From Basidiobolus meristosporus CBS 931.73 (taxonomy: Eukaryota > Basidiobolomycota > Basidiobolomycetes > Basidiobolales > Basidiobolaceae), in NCBI GenBank assembly GCA_002104905.1, contig MCFE01000580.1, positions 1-56,296 of the forward strand: DNA of 56,296 bases, read 5' to 3'. This document shows positions 8,534-20,550 of the stretch, piece by piece; positions within the stretch are counted from its first letter, which is position 1; each line of letters starts with the position of its first letter. Under the pieces are notes generated by a model, which ran no database searches, was not told where the DNA came from, and saw only the letters and a list, made by a program, of their open reading frames with translations. The translations under genes and the position numbers were made by a program.

Positions 8534-9700
8534 ATGAAGCTTTCCGCCATTGCCCTGCTGTGCGCCATAAGTATGATCGACGTGATTGGCATGACCATTC
8601 CGAATACAGTTGAATCCAATCAAGTGGCAGCTGCCTCTAGGTTCCAGAAGAGATACAATGATAGATGGAATGGACCAGACGACCTTCGACCCAATCGCAG
8701 GCCGTCTCCCAAGGATGGCAGAGGGAAGGAAGATAGTAAGAAAGACACCGAGAGTACTACTCCCAATCCAGACAGAAAAGACCCGAAAACTCAATTCCCA
8801 GGACCTGACACACAGCCATTGAATCAAGAATCATTCCCAAACGACAAGCCAATGGATGCTCCCAAGGGCGATTCAAGCCAGGTGACGGGAAATCGCAAAG
8901 ATGATGCTTCCCAAAAGACAGATGGTGTGCAACCGAAGTCAGACATTGACTCAAAGAAAGATGGCGATGCCAAGACAGCTCCAAAGGATGCTCAGAACCA
9001 TCCTCTACGTGTCGAAGGCCCCAAAAATACACCTAAGACTGATACACCTGGCACCCATGATTCGTCTAAAGATGCTACCAATGATACCAAAAAACCTGAT
9101 GAGCCTTCAGCTCCCGGAGGCTCTTCGAAGAAGGATGACTTAGGAAACTCATCGATTCCAAGGCAAGGGACCCCAATGGAAGAGATCAAGTCTCCAAAAG
9201 ACTCAGCAAAGCAAGGAGTCGACCAGGCTGGGAAAGCTAAGGAAGATCATACGCCCGACAACAAACCCGGTACTGATGGCCAGAGCAAAGGAAAAGATCA
9301 GGTGTTGGAAAAAGCTCAGGAGGTGTCACAAGGCAAATCTCAAGACCCGTTACATGACAACAGCAAGGACAGTAATCCTGCAGCCCCCAAGGACTCTCGC
9401 TTTCCACAACGACCGGCCACCGACTTCCCTCCCAAGATCAGCTCCATCAGAAATGATCATATCACTCGCTCCCAGTGCCAAGACATCAAGGTTCACGCTA
9501 GAGCATTAGGCATTGACGTGGATGCTGTTGTGTGCATCGGTGGCCTAGTCAAAGTGTTCCTTGATGTGGATGTGGATGGGATCCTGAACTCGCAACGGAA
9601 GAAGAGAGAGACCTGCAGAGATATTGTAGCACATGCTGAAGTCCTTGGCATAAGGGCAGATGCAGTAGTTTGTCTAGACGGATTACTCAGACTCAATTAG
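8534..9700 (+). CDS. secreted Lys/Asp/Pro-rich precursor with twin two-Cys modules
   Basis: This intronless protein has 388 residues. Residues 1-20 are a signal peptide. A dibasic Kex2 site follows (RFQKR, ending at residue 40). Residues 41-310 are a strongly hydrophilic, disordered stretch rich in Lys, Asp, Ser, Pro and Gly with loose KD/PKD repeats. The C-terminus holds two copies of a 24-residue module (Cys315 and Cys361 are their first residues), each with two cysteines. They are separated by a linker with a second basic processing site (RKKR) directly before copy 2. The layout suggests a secreted pro-protein cut by Kex2 to release small two-Cys peptides, or a surface protein with a repeated module. 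I recognise no known family. The adjacent 7TM gene is divergent. Confidence 0.75.
   Translation: MKLSAIALLCAISMIDVIGMTIPNTVESNQVAAASRFQKRYNDRWNGPDDLRPNRRPSPKDGRGKEDSKKDTESTTPNPDRKDPKTQFPGPDTQPLNQESFPNDKPMDAPKGDSSQVTGNRKDDASQKTDGVQPKSDIDSKKDGDAKTAPKDAQNHPLRVEGPKNTPKTDTPGTHDSSKDATNDTKKPDEPSAPGGSSKKDDLGNSSIPRQGTPMEEIKSPKDSAKQGVDQAGKAKEDHTPDNKPGTDGQSKGKDQVLEKAQEVSQGKSQDPLHDNSKDSNPAAPKDSRFPQRPATDFPPKISSIRNDHITRSQCQDIKVHARALGIDVDAVVCIGGLVKVFLDVDVDGILNSQRKKRETCRDIVAHAEVLGIRADAVVCLDGLLRLN
9476..9685 (+). repeat. two copies of a 24-residue two-Cys module
   Basis: Copy 1 is encoded at 9476-9547 and copy 2 at 9614-9685, a spacing of 138 bp. They align without gaps and share 15 of 24 residues: C-x-D-I, then H-A, L-G-I, D-A-V-V-C and finally G-L. 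The DNA has diverged more than the protein, which suggests an old duplication under selection. Confidence 0.8.
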
Positions 9701-10120
9701 ATTGTCTATATTTCTGTAGCTCACTGACACAAATATCCTCACGAGATTATTCCTGATTCCCCATTCAAACAGCCAATTAGCTATATCTGCTGACTTCATC
9801 GCAATCGCCCAATAAATCAGCTCTACGGGACGATCCAAGAATTAGACTCAACTTCGCCATATTTTAATATGATACGTGTGTATGTACATGTACTACAAAA
9901 GATACATGATTGGTATTAAGAGGGATCGCCTGATAATAACACGGAGTAACAATGGATGTCAATGTAAACAATAAGGCTTGGTGTAGATGATTAGGAAGGC
10001 CGAGGGTAGGCTCGGTTGGCGACCCCTGAGCCTCCTGAAAGTCACGCTTGGTGAGAATGAAAGTAAATGTAATATATTGGTGTAAAGTAGGTAAAACTCC
10101 ATGGATTTGCGCAGCCGGCA
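9701..10120. other. intergenic between convergent genes
   Basis: These are the 3' flanks of the secreted precursor (plus) and Nup53 (minus). AT-rich segments are present. I saw no gene. Confidence 0.5.
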
Positions 10121-11643
10121 TCACCATCCGAATATTACATCTAATGCTTTGCCCCATGTGTTGTTCTCAGACTTGGCTCCCTCCGATTGAGACTGTGGCT
10201 GGGCCGAAGGAAGGTCAGTGGCCTGCTTGACGTTAAGTCCGGGTGCGCCGTTTCCTCTTCTCATAGTGGAAGTGGAGGTGTCAAGCAAGGAGGCGCTGGG
10301 TATATCCTGAGCAACTCTCTGGGATGCAATTGTTGATCCAGAAAGCATGGTCATCCTATTGCGATCTTCGGTTACCGATTGAACTGGTGGTGGTGTGTTG
10401 TATCCGTTGATACTGGAATTCATATCAGCAACCACCTCTCCGTTGGTGCCACTATTCAGATCCTGGGCAACTGGCACAACGCCGATCATGACTGAATTGT
10501 TGAAAATCTTGCCATTTTTGGCGAGTGCTCGGTGGGCTTGCCAACGAGATGTGTAGGTGATGGTCATCCAGTTACCACCAGATGGGGACATCTCATATGA
10601 GGTAACATCGCCGTAACTACGAAATTGGGATAAGATCAGTGAGGTGGCCGAGGGTGGGAACCCAAAGACAACCACGGAGTTAGAGGTCAACTGCATCGAG
10701 CGACTAAGCAATAAATGAGATGTTATAAATCACACTTTTTCCCTTCATTACCCGCGATCTTTGCGATACTTACTCCTGATCCAAACGGGTTGTGTGCGAG
10801 AACTCATTTTCACGAGGAACAGAGCTAGCTGAGGTAGAGGCAGACATGGCTGAAGGACGAGTGGCAGCAGCTCCAGAGTAAAATCCATTCTGTATCAATG
10901 ACGTTTACTAAGAATCTCACTATTACCACAACGAAAGAATCAACTTACATCCCTGGGCCCTTGAGGCGAGGCTTCCATATCATAGATTGATTCAGAAGGT
11001 GGAACATCTTCATTGTTCGAGTACGCGCTCATGGATCTATTGCAAAAAATCGAGAGTTTTCAGTATGAAGCATTGTACGTTAATAGCGTGAAAAATCTTA
11101 CCTGGACTCATACAGATCACGAGTGGCACCACCTGAAGCGGGCTTTTGTGGACTACAAACGAACAGGATAAGCGGGAAAGAAAATGTGCCAAAAATGCTG
11201 GGCTACACACCTTGACCAACCAGAAGCTCTCTTATTGGGTGTGGCAAATTCGGTGTTATAGGAAGTGGCGGGCTTGAAGGGTAGAGTTAGCTCTGGCATC
11301 GTGAAGAGAGAAATCCGAGTGGAATTACCTGTCCTTGAGCAGCATTCATCAAGAATGAAGGTAAATAATTTGCCTTTGGGCTTTGTGAAACGTTAGGTGT
11401 AGGTGGAGATCTTTGGGTCACTCCATCAGAACCCATGAGAAATTGCGAGCTGGAGAAGCTATCTTCTCTGACAAAAGAATTTTGTCGGGCTTGGGGTTGA
11501 CTCGACTGACGCAAAGAGCCATATGGATTGGTATTTGACATAGATCTGGGCGGATTTCCTGCGGGCGTGCTTGACACTTGAGAGCTATTAGGGTTGTTGA
11601 AGGAGATCCGATTACCAGCAACTTGAAGTGGTGTTCCGTACAT
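10121..11643 (-). CDS. NUP53: nucleoporin Nup53/Nup35 (MPPN/RRM-Nup35 domain)
   Basis: Six exons on the minus strand (11643-11329, 11290-11211, 11152-11102, 11036-10949, 10889-10774, 10703-10121) give 410 residues. The N-terminal half is Ser/Asn/Pro-rich with a YLPSFLMNAA motif like that of Nup35. The Nup35-type RRM follows (VVVFGFPPSA, then SQFRSYGDV, GGNWMTITY and the RALAKNGKIF stretch). A short amphipathic helix ends the protein (NTWGKALDVIFGW), the membrane-binding end of the family. Nup53/35 joins the inner ring of the nuclear pore to Nup93/Nic96, Nup155 and Ndc1. The boundary of exon 2 is the least certain (acceptor at 11291 or two bases earlier). An ATG at 11817-11819 opens a short protein-like stretch upstream, but it cannot be spliced in frame to this model. 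Confidence 0.9.
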
Positions 11644-12252
11644 GTTGTGAATATAAAAGAAAGTAGATTTTGGTGGAAGAGAGCAATGGCAACGAGTAAC
11701 CTGCGACAAAAACCTAGACTAAATTTACTGCTCAACGCACCGTTTTTTTTGTCCCGCTCATAACAACTTTCAGCGATTTCGATGATTTCATTGTTTGTGT
11801 GCCACGTGATTTGTGCCATTCACAAAACAAAAATCAAGGATCTATGAAAAATCCGAAAAAGCCGAGAACAAATTTCGCAGTGGATATATATTTTTATTCC
11901 TGTAGTGGCAGCGGCATGAGCAGACTTCAGGCTTGAAATTAGGGGGATATCGTTTCAGAGATCCAATCTTTTCTTTATACAAGGATGAGGGTTGGGTGCG
12001 TAATGGGATGTTAGCCCAAATGTGTGCCTCTCAGTCTATGTCTGTGTAAAAAAGGAGAGGCTACAGCACGGGCATATGTTGAGATGATGTTGGGTGGGAG
12101 GGGAGGAGAGATCGATAAATGGAAATGATAGTTTGATGATAATAAGGAACGGATGATGTTAACTCTATAGATTATATGATATGGATATGGTAACAATAGA
12201 GACGAAGGTGAAGATAGGATTGTGCCGATTGAATTCCCCCTTAGTTCGGCTC
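11644..12252. other. intergenic; open stretch 11740-11819 of uncertain meaning
   Basis: This contains the Nup53 promoter and the ELL 3' flank. A minus-strand frame starting at 11819 encodes about 26 protein-like residues, followed by a GTGCGT donor-like site. No acceptor joins it in frame to Nup53, so it may be a 5'-leader frame. I saw nothing else. Confidence 0.4.
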
Positions 12253-13808
12253 TTAATTCATGCAACCCTCTTCATACGCACGCCACAATTCCTTCTTTAT
12301 CGCTTCGAGCTCTTGATGAAGATTGCAATATTGCTTGGCCCATTTGGTTACCTCATTAGCATTGTGCTTAGCAAGCTCCACGTCGATCTTTCGCTTCAAT
12401 TCAGATTCTTGAGGGGTTCCGATGGCTGTTTGAAGCTGCTCATTAAGCTTCTCGAATATTGGTCGTCTCTTGGATAGCTTCTCATTCAGGCGGATGTAAC
12501 TAGAATACTTGACTCGGAAAAGGGCAGTCAAATCTTGGTAATCAGATGCCGTTTTTACAGCTGGGATGCGGAATCCTTTCGACTTTCGAATAGATGCGGT
12601 TTTCTCACGAACGAGAAGAGAGCGCTTGGGAATCTTGATATTATAGATAGACGATGTCTCCTTCATTACGCGTGCTTTCTTCAAAGGAGTGGCAGTATTT
12701 CTACATATCTTAGTATTGCGCTGGAGTTCGGTAGAGCGGGCAGTCGACCTATGCTTCACCCCATCAGGGACAACAAACACTGGATTCCTAACTGGAACTG
12801 GCTCATCATCCACTGAGATAGGGGACTCAGCTTTGCGCTTGTAGGTTTCGACTGGAGCAGCTTGAGCTTGATTAGAGTCTGCAGATATATGCGCCTCTTG
12901 CTTCGATGTGGAGCCCGTGTGACTACGCTCATGAGTAGGTTCATTACCAAGAGCCTCTTGTACATTAAGTAAAACAGTCGCACGTTGTTCAGTGGTGTAG
13001 AGCGTCCAACCGTCAATCTGAACCTCACTGTATAACTCTGGCTTTAGAGACCATATACCCCCAGAAACAGTGCCAACCTTTTCAATGTAATGAAATTGTT
13101 AGTAAAGACTCCCAGCTTATCAAATCATTTTTGAAGAAAATCAAACCTGGTTCAAAGCTCTGATAAGTTCATCCTTGGGCTTCTTGACGGCCATGGCTAT
13201 TTGAGCTTGTCCCATTGGCTTGAGAGCAAGCATTTGAAGGATTCTTGTCCTTAAGGTAATGCTTTGCTCAATGGAAGAACTCAACTCACCGGCACCAGCA
13301 GATAATGACTTGGTATCCTGCTTTTGAGCTATATAGAAGGTTGAATATTATTAGGAACAGCGAAGAAGTTCTGCGTTGGTATATTGTTACTGACTTTCAA
13401 CTGTTGTCAATCGGACACGACCTCTATCTCGGCTTCTTTCGGGTAATTTACGCTGCACAGCTAGTCGATGGGACATTTCTCCAACGAGATTGAGCTCAGA
13501 ATCAGCGGCCTCTTTCTTGTAAATCTGAACTCGTTGAAGCTCGTCCACTTTATCGAACTTGAAAGAAACAGAGCCGATGGTGATTTTCTATAAAAATAAG
13601 GAGTAAAGTAGGCTACTGATAAATAACAGGTCTGAAATAACCACTTGTCATAAATTGCACTCACTTGGTCAGTACCGAAGTGAATCTTCATAGGCTCGCC
13701 ACTTTGATTTTGTAGGGATTTTAACATATCTTCCGATAGTCGAACAGCCATTATACGGCGACCTGGAGAGTTGGCCGCATTAAGGCACAATTTGGTGTCT
13801 GGATTCAT
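12253..13808 (-). CDS. ELL1: RNA polymerase II elongation factor ELL
   Basis: Four exons (13808-13665, 13587-13395, 13328-13147, 13077-12253) give 447 residues. The N-terminal ELL domain starts with IMAVRLSEDMLKSLQN and continues through KITIGSVSFKF, which lies across the first intron. A winged-helix segment follows (LRTRILQMLALKPMGQAQIA, then WSLKPE..Y). The last about 110 residues are the occludin-homology domain: YQDLTALFRVKYSSYIRLNE, a long helical pair, and the ending W-x-x-A-Y-E-E-G. ELL with EAF suppresses transient pausing of RNA polymerase II and takes part in super elongation-type complexes. The donor of intron 2 is GTCAGT, the only GT that keeps the frame. The family is absent from budding yeast but known in fission yeast and other fungi. 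Confidence 0.88.
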
Positions 13809-14609
13809 GTTGAGGTTCTATGCAACGAAGGAAAGAGTGAAGAGTGATAACACTATACTATAAAAATTAACTATAGCAAGTGAGATGTCAATAAAGATTC
13901 TGTTGAGTATGGTGCGTTCTAATATGAATATAACAGCTTTGTTTATCCAACTTCTTACTACAGAGTTCCTTCAACTGTTACCAGAGCAAAAAGGCCAAGT
14001 TACTACGTCGTCCTAGGAAATTATTTATCCTTCTTTTTTCAGAATCATCCAAGCGGGAATTACCTTTTTCGTACCATGGAGGAGCAGCACCATTGGCTCA
14101 TAGAGAACGATGTACAAGAGACTATGGAACCCTTAATTAACATCGGATTTTTTTTCCTGGAGACTAATTGTTTTTACTTGGAGCTCGGCTATCTAGTATG
14201 CTTTTTTTCTTTTTTTCTGATCACAGTGGGTCTTTTTTTCTTAACGGAAAAGCCAGTCCTTTTTTATGCAGTCTAGAATTGAAATATTCCTCAATTTCGT
14301 TGTGTGACTGTGGTTAACTTTATCACTTAATTTGTGTTCCATAGTATGCCAGAATGGTACTTGGGCTTTAACAATGCTTCCATCACAACTGCACGTGCTA
14401 GTATTCTAGAATAGTGTTGGATTCAGAATGTTTTGATCCATCTACTACCAAGTCTGATGGTTGAATGCTGCGATGCACATCTGTCCATATTGATATTGAA
14501 GGTAGTGATGCTTTAATATTCAAGGGTTGCGGTGTAAATAGCTTCAAGTATGGTAATAGTATGAAATGGCTCATCTGCATAAAATATGTCATTTTCTAGA
14601 AACTTATGT
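13809..14609. other. intergenic with T-run clusters
   Basis: This holds the ELL upstream region and the 3' flank of the RagA gene. Between 14145 and 14265 the plus strand has four runs of 7-9 T separated by 10-40 bases. A plus-strand open frame over them (14076-14276) is Phe-rich because of those runs, and I do not call it a gene. Confidence 0.45.
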
Positions 14610-15975
<1,366 letters not shown>

Positions 15976-16249
15976 TGTAGTTAATGTATTCGTGGTAGTT
16001 GGTTGAAGGTAGTTATCTCTCTTGAGTAGTCCTCGAATCTATGAGGGGTGATCCAAGTCACTCTCATAAATCCATGCATGGCTACGCACTGGACGGTAGT
16101 CGAATCAGATCAAATGCTCTATTGATCATTGTATTCGAGAGCTGACTCACTGATGATTTGATTTTAAGCAGATACGCAATAATCATTGAGGAAACTTCAT
16201 AATAACTTCGCGTGACAGCTCGTTTCGGGACAACTCAACTCTCTTTCAA

Positions 16250-19200
16250 ATGTCCATACGCCAATTTCGAGATAAAGGTGACCAAGAGTTAGCTCTTATC
16301 ATCAAGAAAGCTGTAAGCCCCGAGGAAACTGCTCCTAAACAAAAGCATGTCAGAAGTAAGTTGTTCTTAAGAAATCCTGTACTTCCTTATACTAACCTTG
16401 GGTGATTTTTCTGTTGTTAGGCTGCATAGTATACACCTGGGACCACAAGTCCTCTCAAATGTTCTGGGCTGGGTTGAAAAGCCTACCTCTTTTATCAGAT
16501 GAAGTTCAGTGTTTTAAAGCCCTCATCACCATCCACAAAGTTATTCGAGGAGGTCATCCAGTGGTAATTTCTCACACACAAAGAAACCGTTCTTTTTGAA
16601 ACATATTTTTCTCACACCATCGTCACATAAGACTCTAAGAGAAGCGGTCAATGAGTTCGGGTTTCTTGATACCCTAGCACAATCTGCTCCGGGCAATGGG
16701 TTCCGAGGTTTGTAGTCGATTTCAGGAGCCGATTTCAACAACGTTACTCACAGAGAGTTCTTAGGCTACGGTGTTCTCATACGCGGCTATGTATCTTTCC
16801 TCTTAGCCAAATTGGATTATCACCGCCTTCACCCCGAGTTCAACGGTAACTTCGATTACGATGAATACATCAGTCTCAAGGGTATTAGTGATCTCAATGA
16901 AGGGTAACGCTCATTAGCAAACACGTTCAACCTGTGACATCACTTACTAAATTCTCTTGGACCCTAGTTACGAGACCATTGGAGATTTGCTTACACTACA
17001 GGACCGTGTTGATGAACTTCAAAAGTTGATTTTCAACAATTTTCAGGCCTCTTCTAACAACGAGTGCCGCATCGCAGCTTTAGTGCCGCTTGTGGAGGAG
17101 AGTTACGGCATTTACGAATTTTCCACTAGAATGTTGATGGCTATGCATAGAAGTAAGTATAGGCACTTGACTTGGCGGCAAACCATCCCAGTTCCTTCAA
17201 AGAAAGTGGTCATTAAATATCGTATGCATTCGTACAGGTGTTGAGGCTCACGAAGCTTTGGAGGCACTGCGTTCACGGTTCAATGCTCAACATTATGCAC
17301 TTCGGAAATTCTTCTACGAATGCTCAAATTTGAAATACTTGACCAGTTTGATTCCAGTACCCCATCTTCAGCAGGTAAGCTCTTCTGTTAGTTACATCTT
17401 GGTCTTTATAACTTGCTCATTGTACTATTTCGTCTTTTGTAGGATCCACCCAACTTTTTAGATGCTGGTGAAGATGTAACACCATCTTCAGCATCGTCAG
17501 CGGCTCCTCGACAAATTACTTCAACCGCTGCTCAGGAAACTGTCCCAGATACGGGAGATTTCTGGTACCAGCAGCAACAAGAGCAATTAGCTCTACAGAG
17601 GGAACAGCAACGTCAGCAAGATCTTTTACAACAGCAAGAGCAACAACGCCAACAAGAGATTCTCCGTCAGCAGCAGTTAGCCGAACAGCGTCAACAGGAG
17701 CTTTTGCGTCAGCAAGAGCAGCAACGACAAGAGGAACTTCAACGTCAACAACAAATGGAAGCACAATTAGCCCAACAGCGCCGTGAGTACGAAGAGCAGC
17801 AGAGGCAAATGATGGAACGCCAACAACAGGCCCAGGAGCAATTGGCTCGTCAGCAGATGCAGCAGCACGTTGTGGGTCGACTACAAGAAATGGAGCAAGA
17901 GCTTTTAAATTACCGTGGTCAACATGAGCGTAATCAAATGACCCTTTCTCAGTACGATCGCCGAGTAAAAGCACTGGAAAGCGAATTATCCAACCTAAAC
18001 TTTGCTCAACAGCAAAGGGATGGCAACAAAGAAGCATTGCTAAAAGCACTGAGAGAGGAGCTAGCTATGTGGAAATCTAAATACGAACAATTGGCCAAAC
18101 TCTATTCACAATTAAGACAAGAACACCTGGCACTATTGGGTAAATACAAGCAAGCCAATGTAAAAGCAGGCTCTGTGGCCGAAATCATGTCCAAACTAGA
18201 GGGGTTACAAGCCGAGCTAAAGGCCAAGAATTCCGAGCTAGCTGAGAAAATTAGAGATCGGGATCGTGCCAGAGCTGACCTTGAGAAGTTCAAGTATGGT
18301 CAAAGGGAAGGTCTTTCGAAAACAAGACGAGAACTTTCTTACGCTAAAAGTGAATTGGAACGTCTTGAAAAATCGCAGGTGGAGGAGTCCGACACCCTCT
18401 TGTCAGATTTCAATCGCAAGAAAGAGGAGCTAGAAAAGGGAATTTCTGACAGTCAAAGAAATATTGACCAAATGCTGAAGCGGATTCAAGAGGCTCGTGA
18501 CGAGCTTACTCGAGTAGGAGAGAGCAGAGAGGAGGAGGTTGCTATTTTGCAAGCTGGTATGGACCAGAGCTTGATGGCCCTGGCTGAGCTACAAAACAAC
18601 TCTGCGAATTCAGAGTCAGACATGCAAAAAAAGCTAGAGAGCATGAAATCCACTCATCGGGCCAAACTCAACAAAATCCTGGATGCTATCCTTGAAAGCT
18701 GTATTCGTAAAGTAGACGATTCCGTCTTTGAGTTGGAATCTGAAGTACATCTTGGCAACCAATCTGCTACTCCTGAATATGTACTCTCTATGATTGAAAA
18801 AGCCTACATTGCCAGCAGTGAATTTGCCATCAACGTCATGAAGTATTTGTCCGGAGACGATGATCAAACGGAGGTTATATCCGCTGCCACAGGTTTTGCC
18901 GAAGCTATCTCACAATTCTTGAGCAACACTAAGGGGGTTTCTCGCCTTGCTGAAGACAACAAAGTGGAGCCTCTTATCAAGGCCGCCAAGAATTCTGCGC
19001 AAGTGTGTCAAAAATTCTTCCGAGATATGGAATCTGAGAACATTGCCAACGTTCCCGATACCGATCGCCCCGATTTGATCGCTGAATCCAACCATAATAT
19101 GCAAGCCTCTTTAACCTCAGTCATCGAGCTCACCGAGGCGCTTATCCCCAAAGCCACTGTAGTCAAGAGCGGTGACGAGGATTTGGGCGATGCAGTAGAG

Positions 19201-19908
19201 CGAGAGATGAGAAATGCAGCCAGGGTTATTGAAGAGGCCAATGCAAGATTAGCAAACTTGATGAACAAACCTCGCAATCCAGAGATCACGGCAACTGAAT
19301 ATCAAGTTCACTCCGCTATTTTGGATTCAGCTATGGCCATGACCAGTGCTATTGCTAACCTTATTCGTCGTGCTACAATCTCTCAGCAGGAGATCGTTGC
19401 TGAAGGAAAGGGTTCCAGTTCCACCACTGCCTTTTACAAGAAAAACAATCGTTGGACTGAGGGTTTAATCTCTGCGGCCAAGGCTGTGGCGGTGGCCACC
19501 AACTTCTTGGTTGAAGCTGCTGATGGTGTGATCAATGGAACACACATTCTTGAACAGTTGATCGTAGCTTCCAATGAAGTTGCTGCAGCTACTGCACAAT
19601 TGGTAGCCGCTTCTCGTGTGAAGGCCAACATGTATTCCAAAACTCAGGAGCAACTCGAACTGGCCTCCAAGGCTGTTACTGATGCCTCCAAGAACATGGT
19701 TAAAGCTGTCAAGGCGATTGCAGCCAAGCAACTCGAAGAACAGGATACGCAGTTGGACCTGGCCAATATGCCTAAGCATGAATTTAAGGTGAAGGAGATG
19801 GAGCAGTTGATGGAGCTCAACAACCTTGAAATCGAGCTTACCTACGCTAGAAGAAAGTTGGCAGAAATGAGACGACACGGATATCACAACGAGCAGGATG
19901 TTATCTAA
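16250..19908 (+). CDS. SLA2: Sla2/End4 (HIP1R family) endocytic adaptor
   Basis: Seven exons (16250-16355, 16421-16563, 16632-16707, 16756-16903, 16968-17152, 17238-17374, 17443-19908) give 1086 residues. The ANTH domain covers about residues 1-270 and includes KHVRSCIVYTWDHKSSQMFW, FNGNFDYDEYISLKGI and NNECRIAALVPLVEESYG. A Gln-rich stretch (17560-17880) leads into a long coiled coil, and the last about 200 residues are the THATCH/I-LWEQ actin-binding domain. Sla2 binds PtdIns(4,5)P2 and clathrin light chain at endocytic sites and ties the coat to actin. The junction of exons 3 and 4 is ambiguous: another donor at 16712 with an acceptor at 16753 also keeps frame and adds a residue or so. The Gln block probably varies in length between strains. 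Confidence 0.94.
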
Positions 19909-20550
19909 TGATGATGCATTTTAACGTTTATCGGCAGTTACTATCATTAGTTCTTTGCACAGCGTAACGTACAGGCTGGGATCTTTTCATTTTGTCACAT
20001 TTTTTGAACACCAACACAGAGGCTGCTTGAATAAATGTTGGTTTTGTTGTATTATAATTATTCGATCTATCGGGCTAGCATGAGAAACATTCATCCAGAG
20101 CGGGCTGTGTTTCAAACTCTGTTATCCTGGTTTAAGACTCAAACTTGTATGAAGTTAGCGCTCCAATCACCACCCTGAGTTCGAGATGATCTTGGGGAGT
20201 GTGATCGTCGTCAACGCCCTACACGGGCAATGGACAGCTCAAGACCTCTCAGAGTAACACGCGTGGAGGATTTGAGATTCACCTTAATATCAGGAATCAT
20301 GGCTTGCGATGCTTGCTTACTCTATTTCCTCACCATTGTACCAGCCTATGGATGATGATTGATTGTCCTTGCTTGAAACGGTTTCTGGTATCACCTAGCC
20401 TCCAGCTTATAAAATCATCATGCCAAACGAATTATCCTGTTTGAGTGCTGACTTCTTTCCACCTTTGCATTCGGCATCCGCTCTACATTGGCTCACTTGT
20501 TTCCCGACCCTGTAGAAAACCTTTTCTGACGAAACCGCTCCATTTTGGAG
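19909..20550. other. intergenic, no gene seen
   Basis: This holds the Sla2 3' flank and the upstream region of the GPCR-like gene. No open frame of note or other structure was found. Confidence 0.5.

Noticed and set aside
11740-11819. Possible upstream exon for Nup53
   Set aside because: The only donor (GTGCGT) leaves phase 1, and no acceptor keeps the Nup53 frame open.
14076-14276. Plus-strand frame with a good start context and Phe-rich hydrophobic stretch
   Set aside because: The Phe content comes from T-runs; no conserved feature, and it lies in the space between two minus-strand genes.
17516-18049. Minus-strand open frame of 177 codons opposite the Sla2 Gln-rich block
   Set aside because: It is a mirror of the CAG/CAA-rich coding repeats; composition is Ala/Val/Leu-rich without domain, and Sla2 is certain on the other strand.
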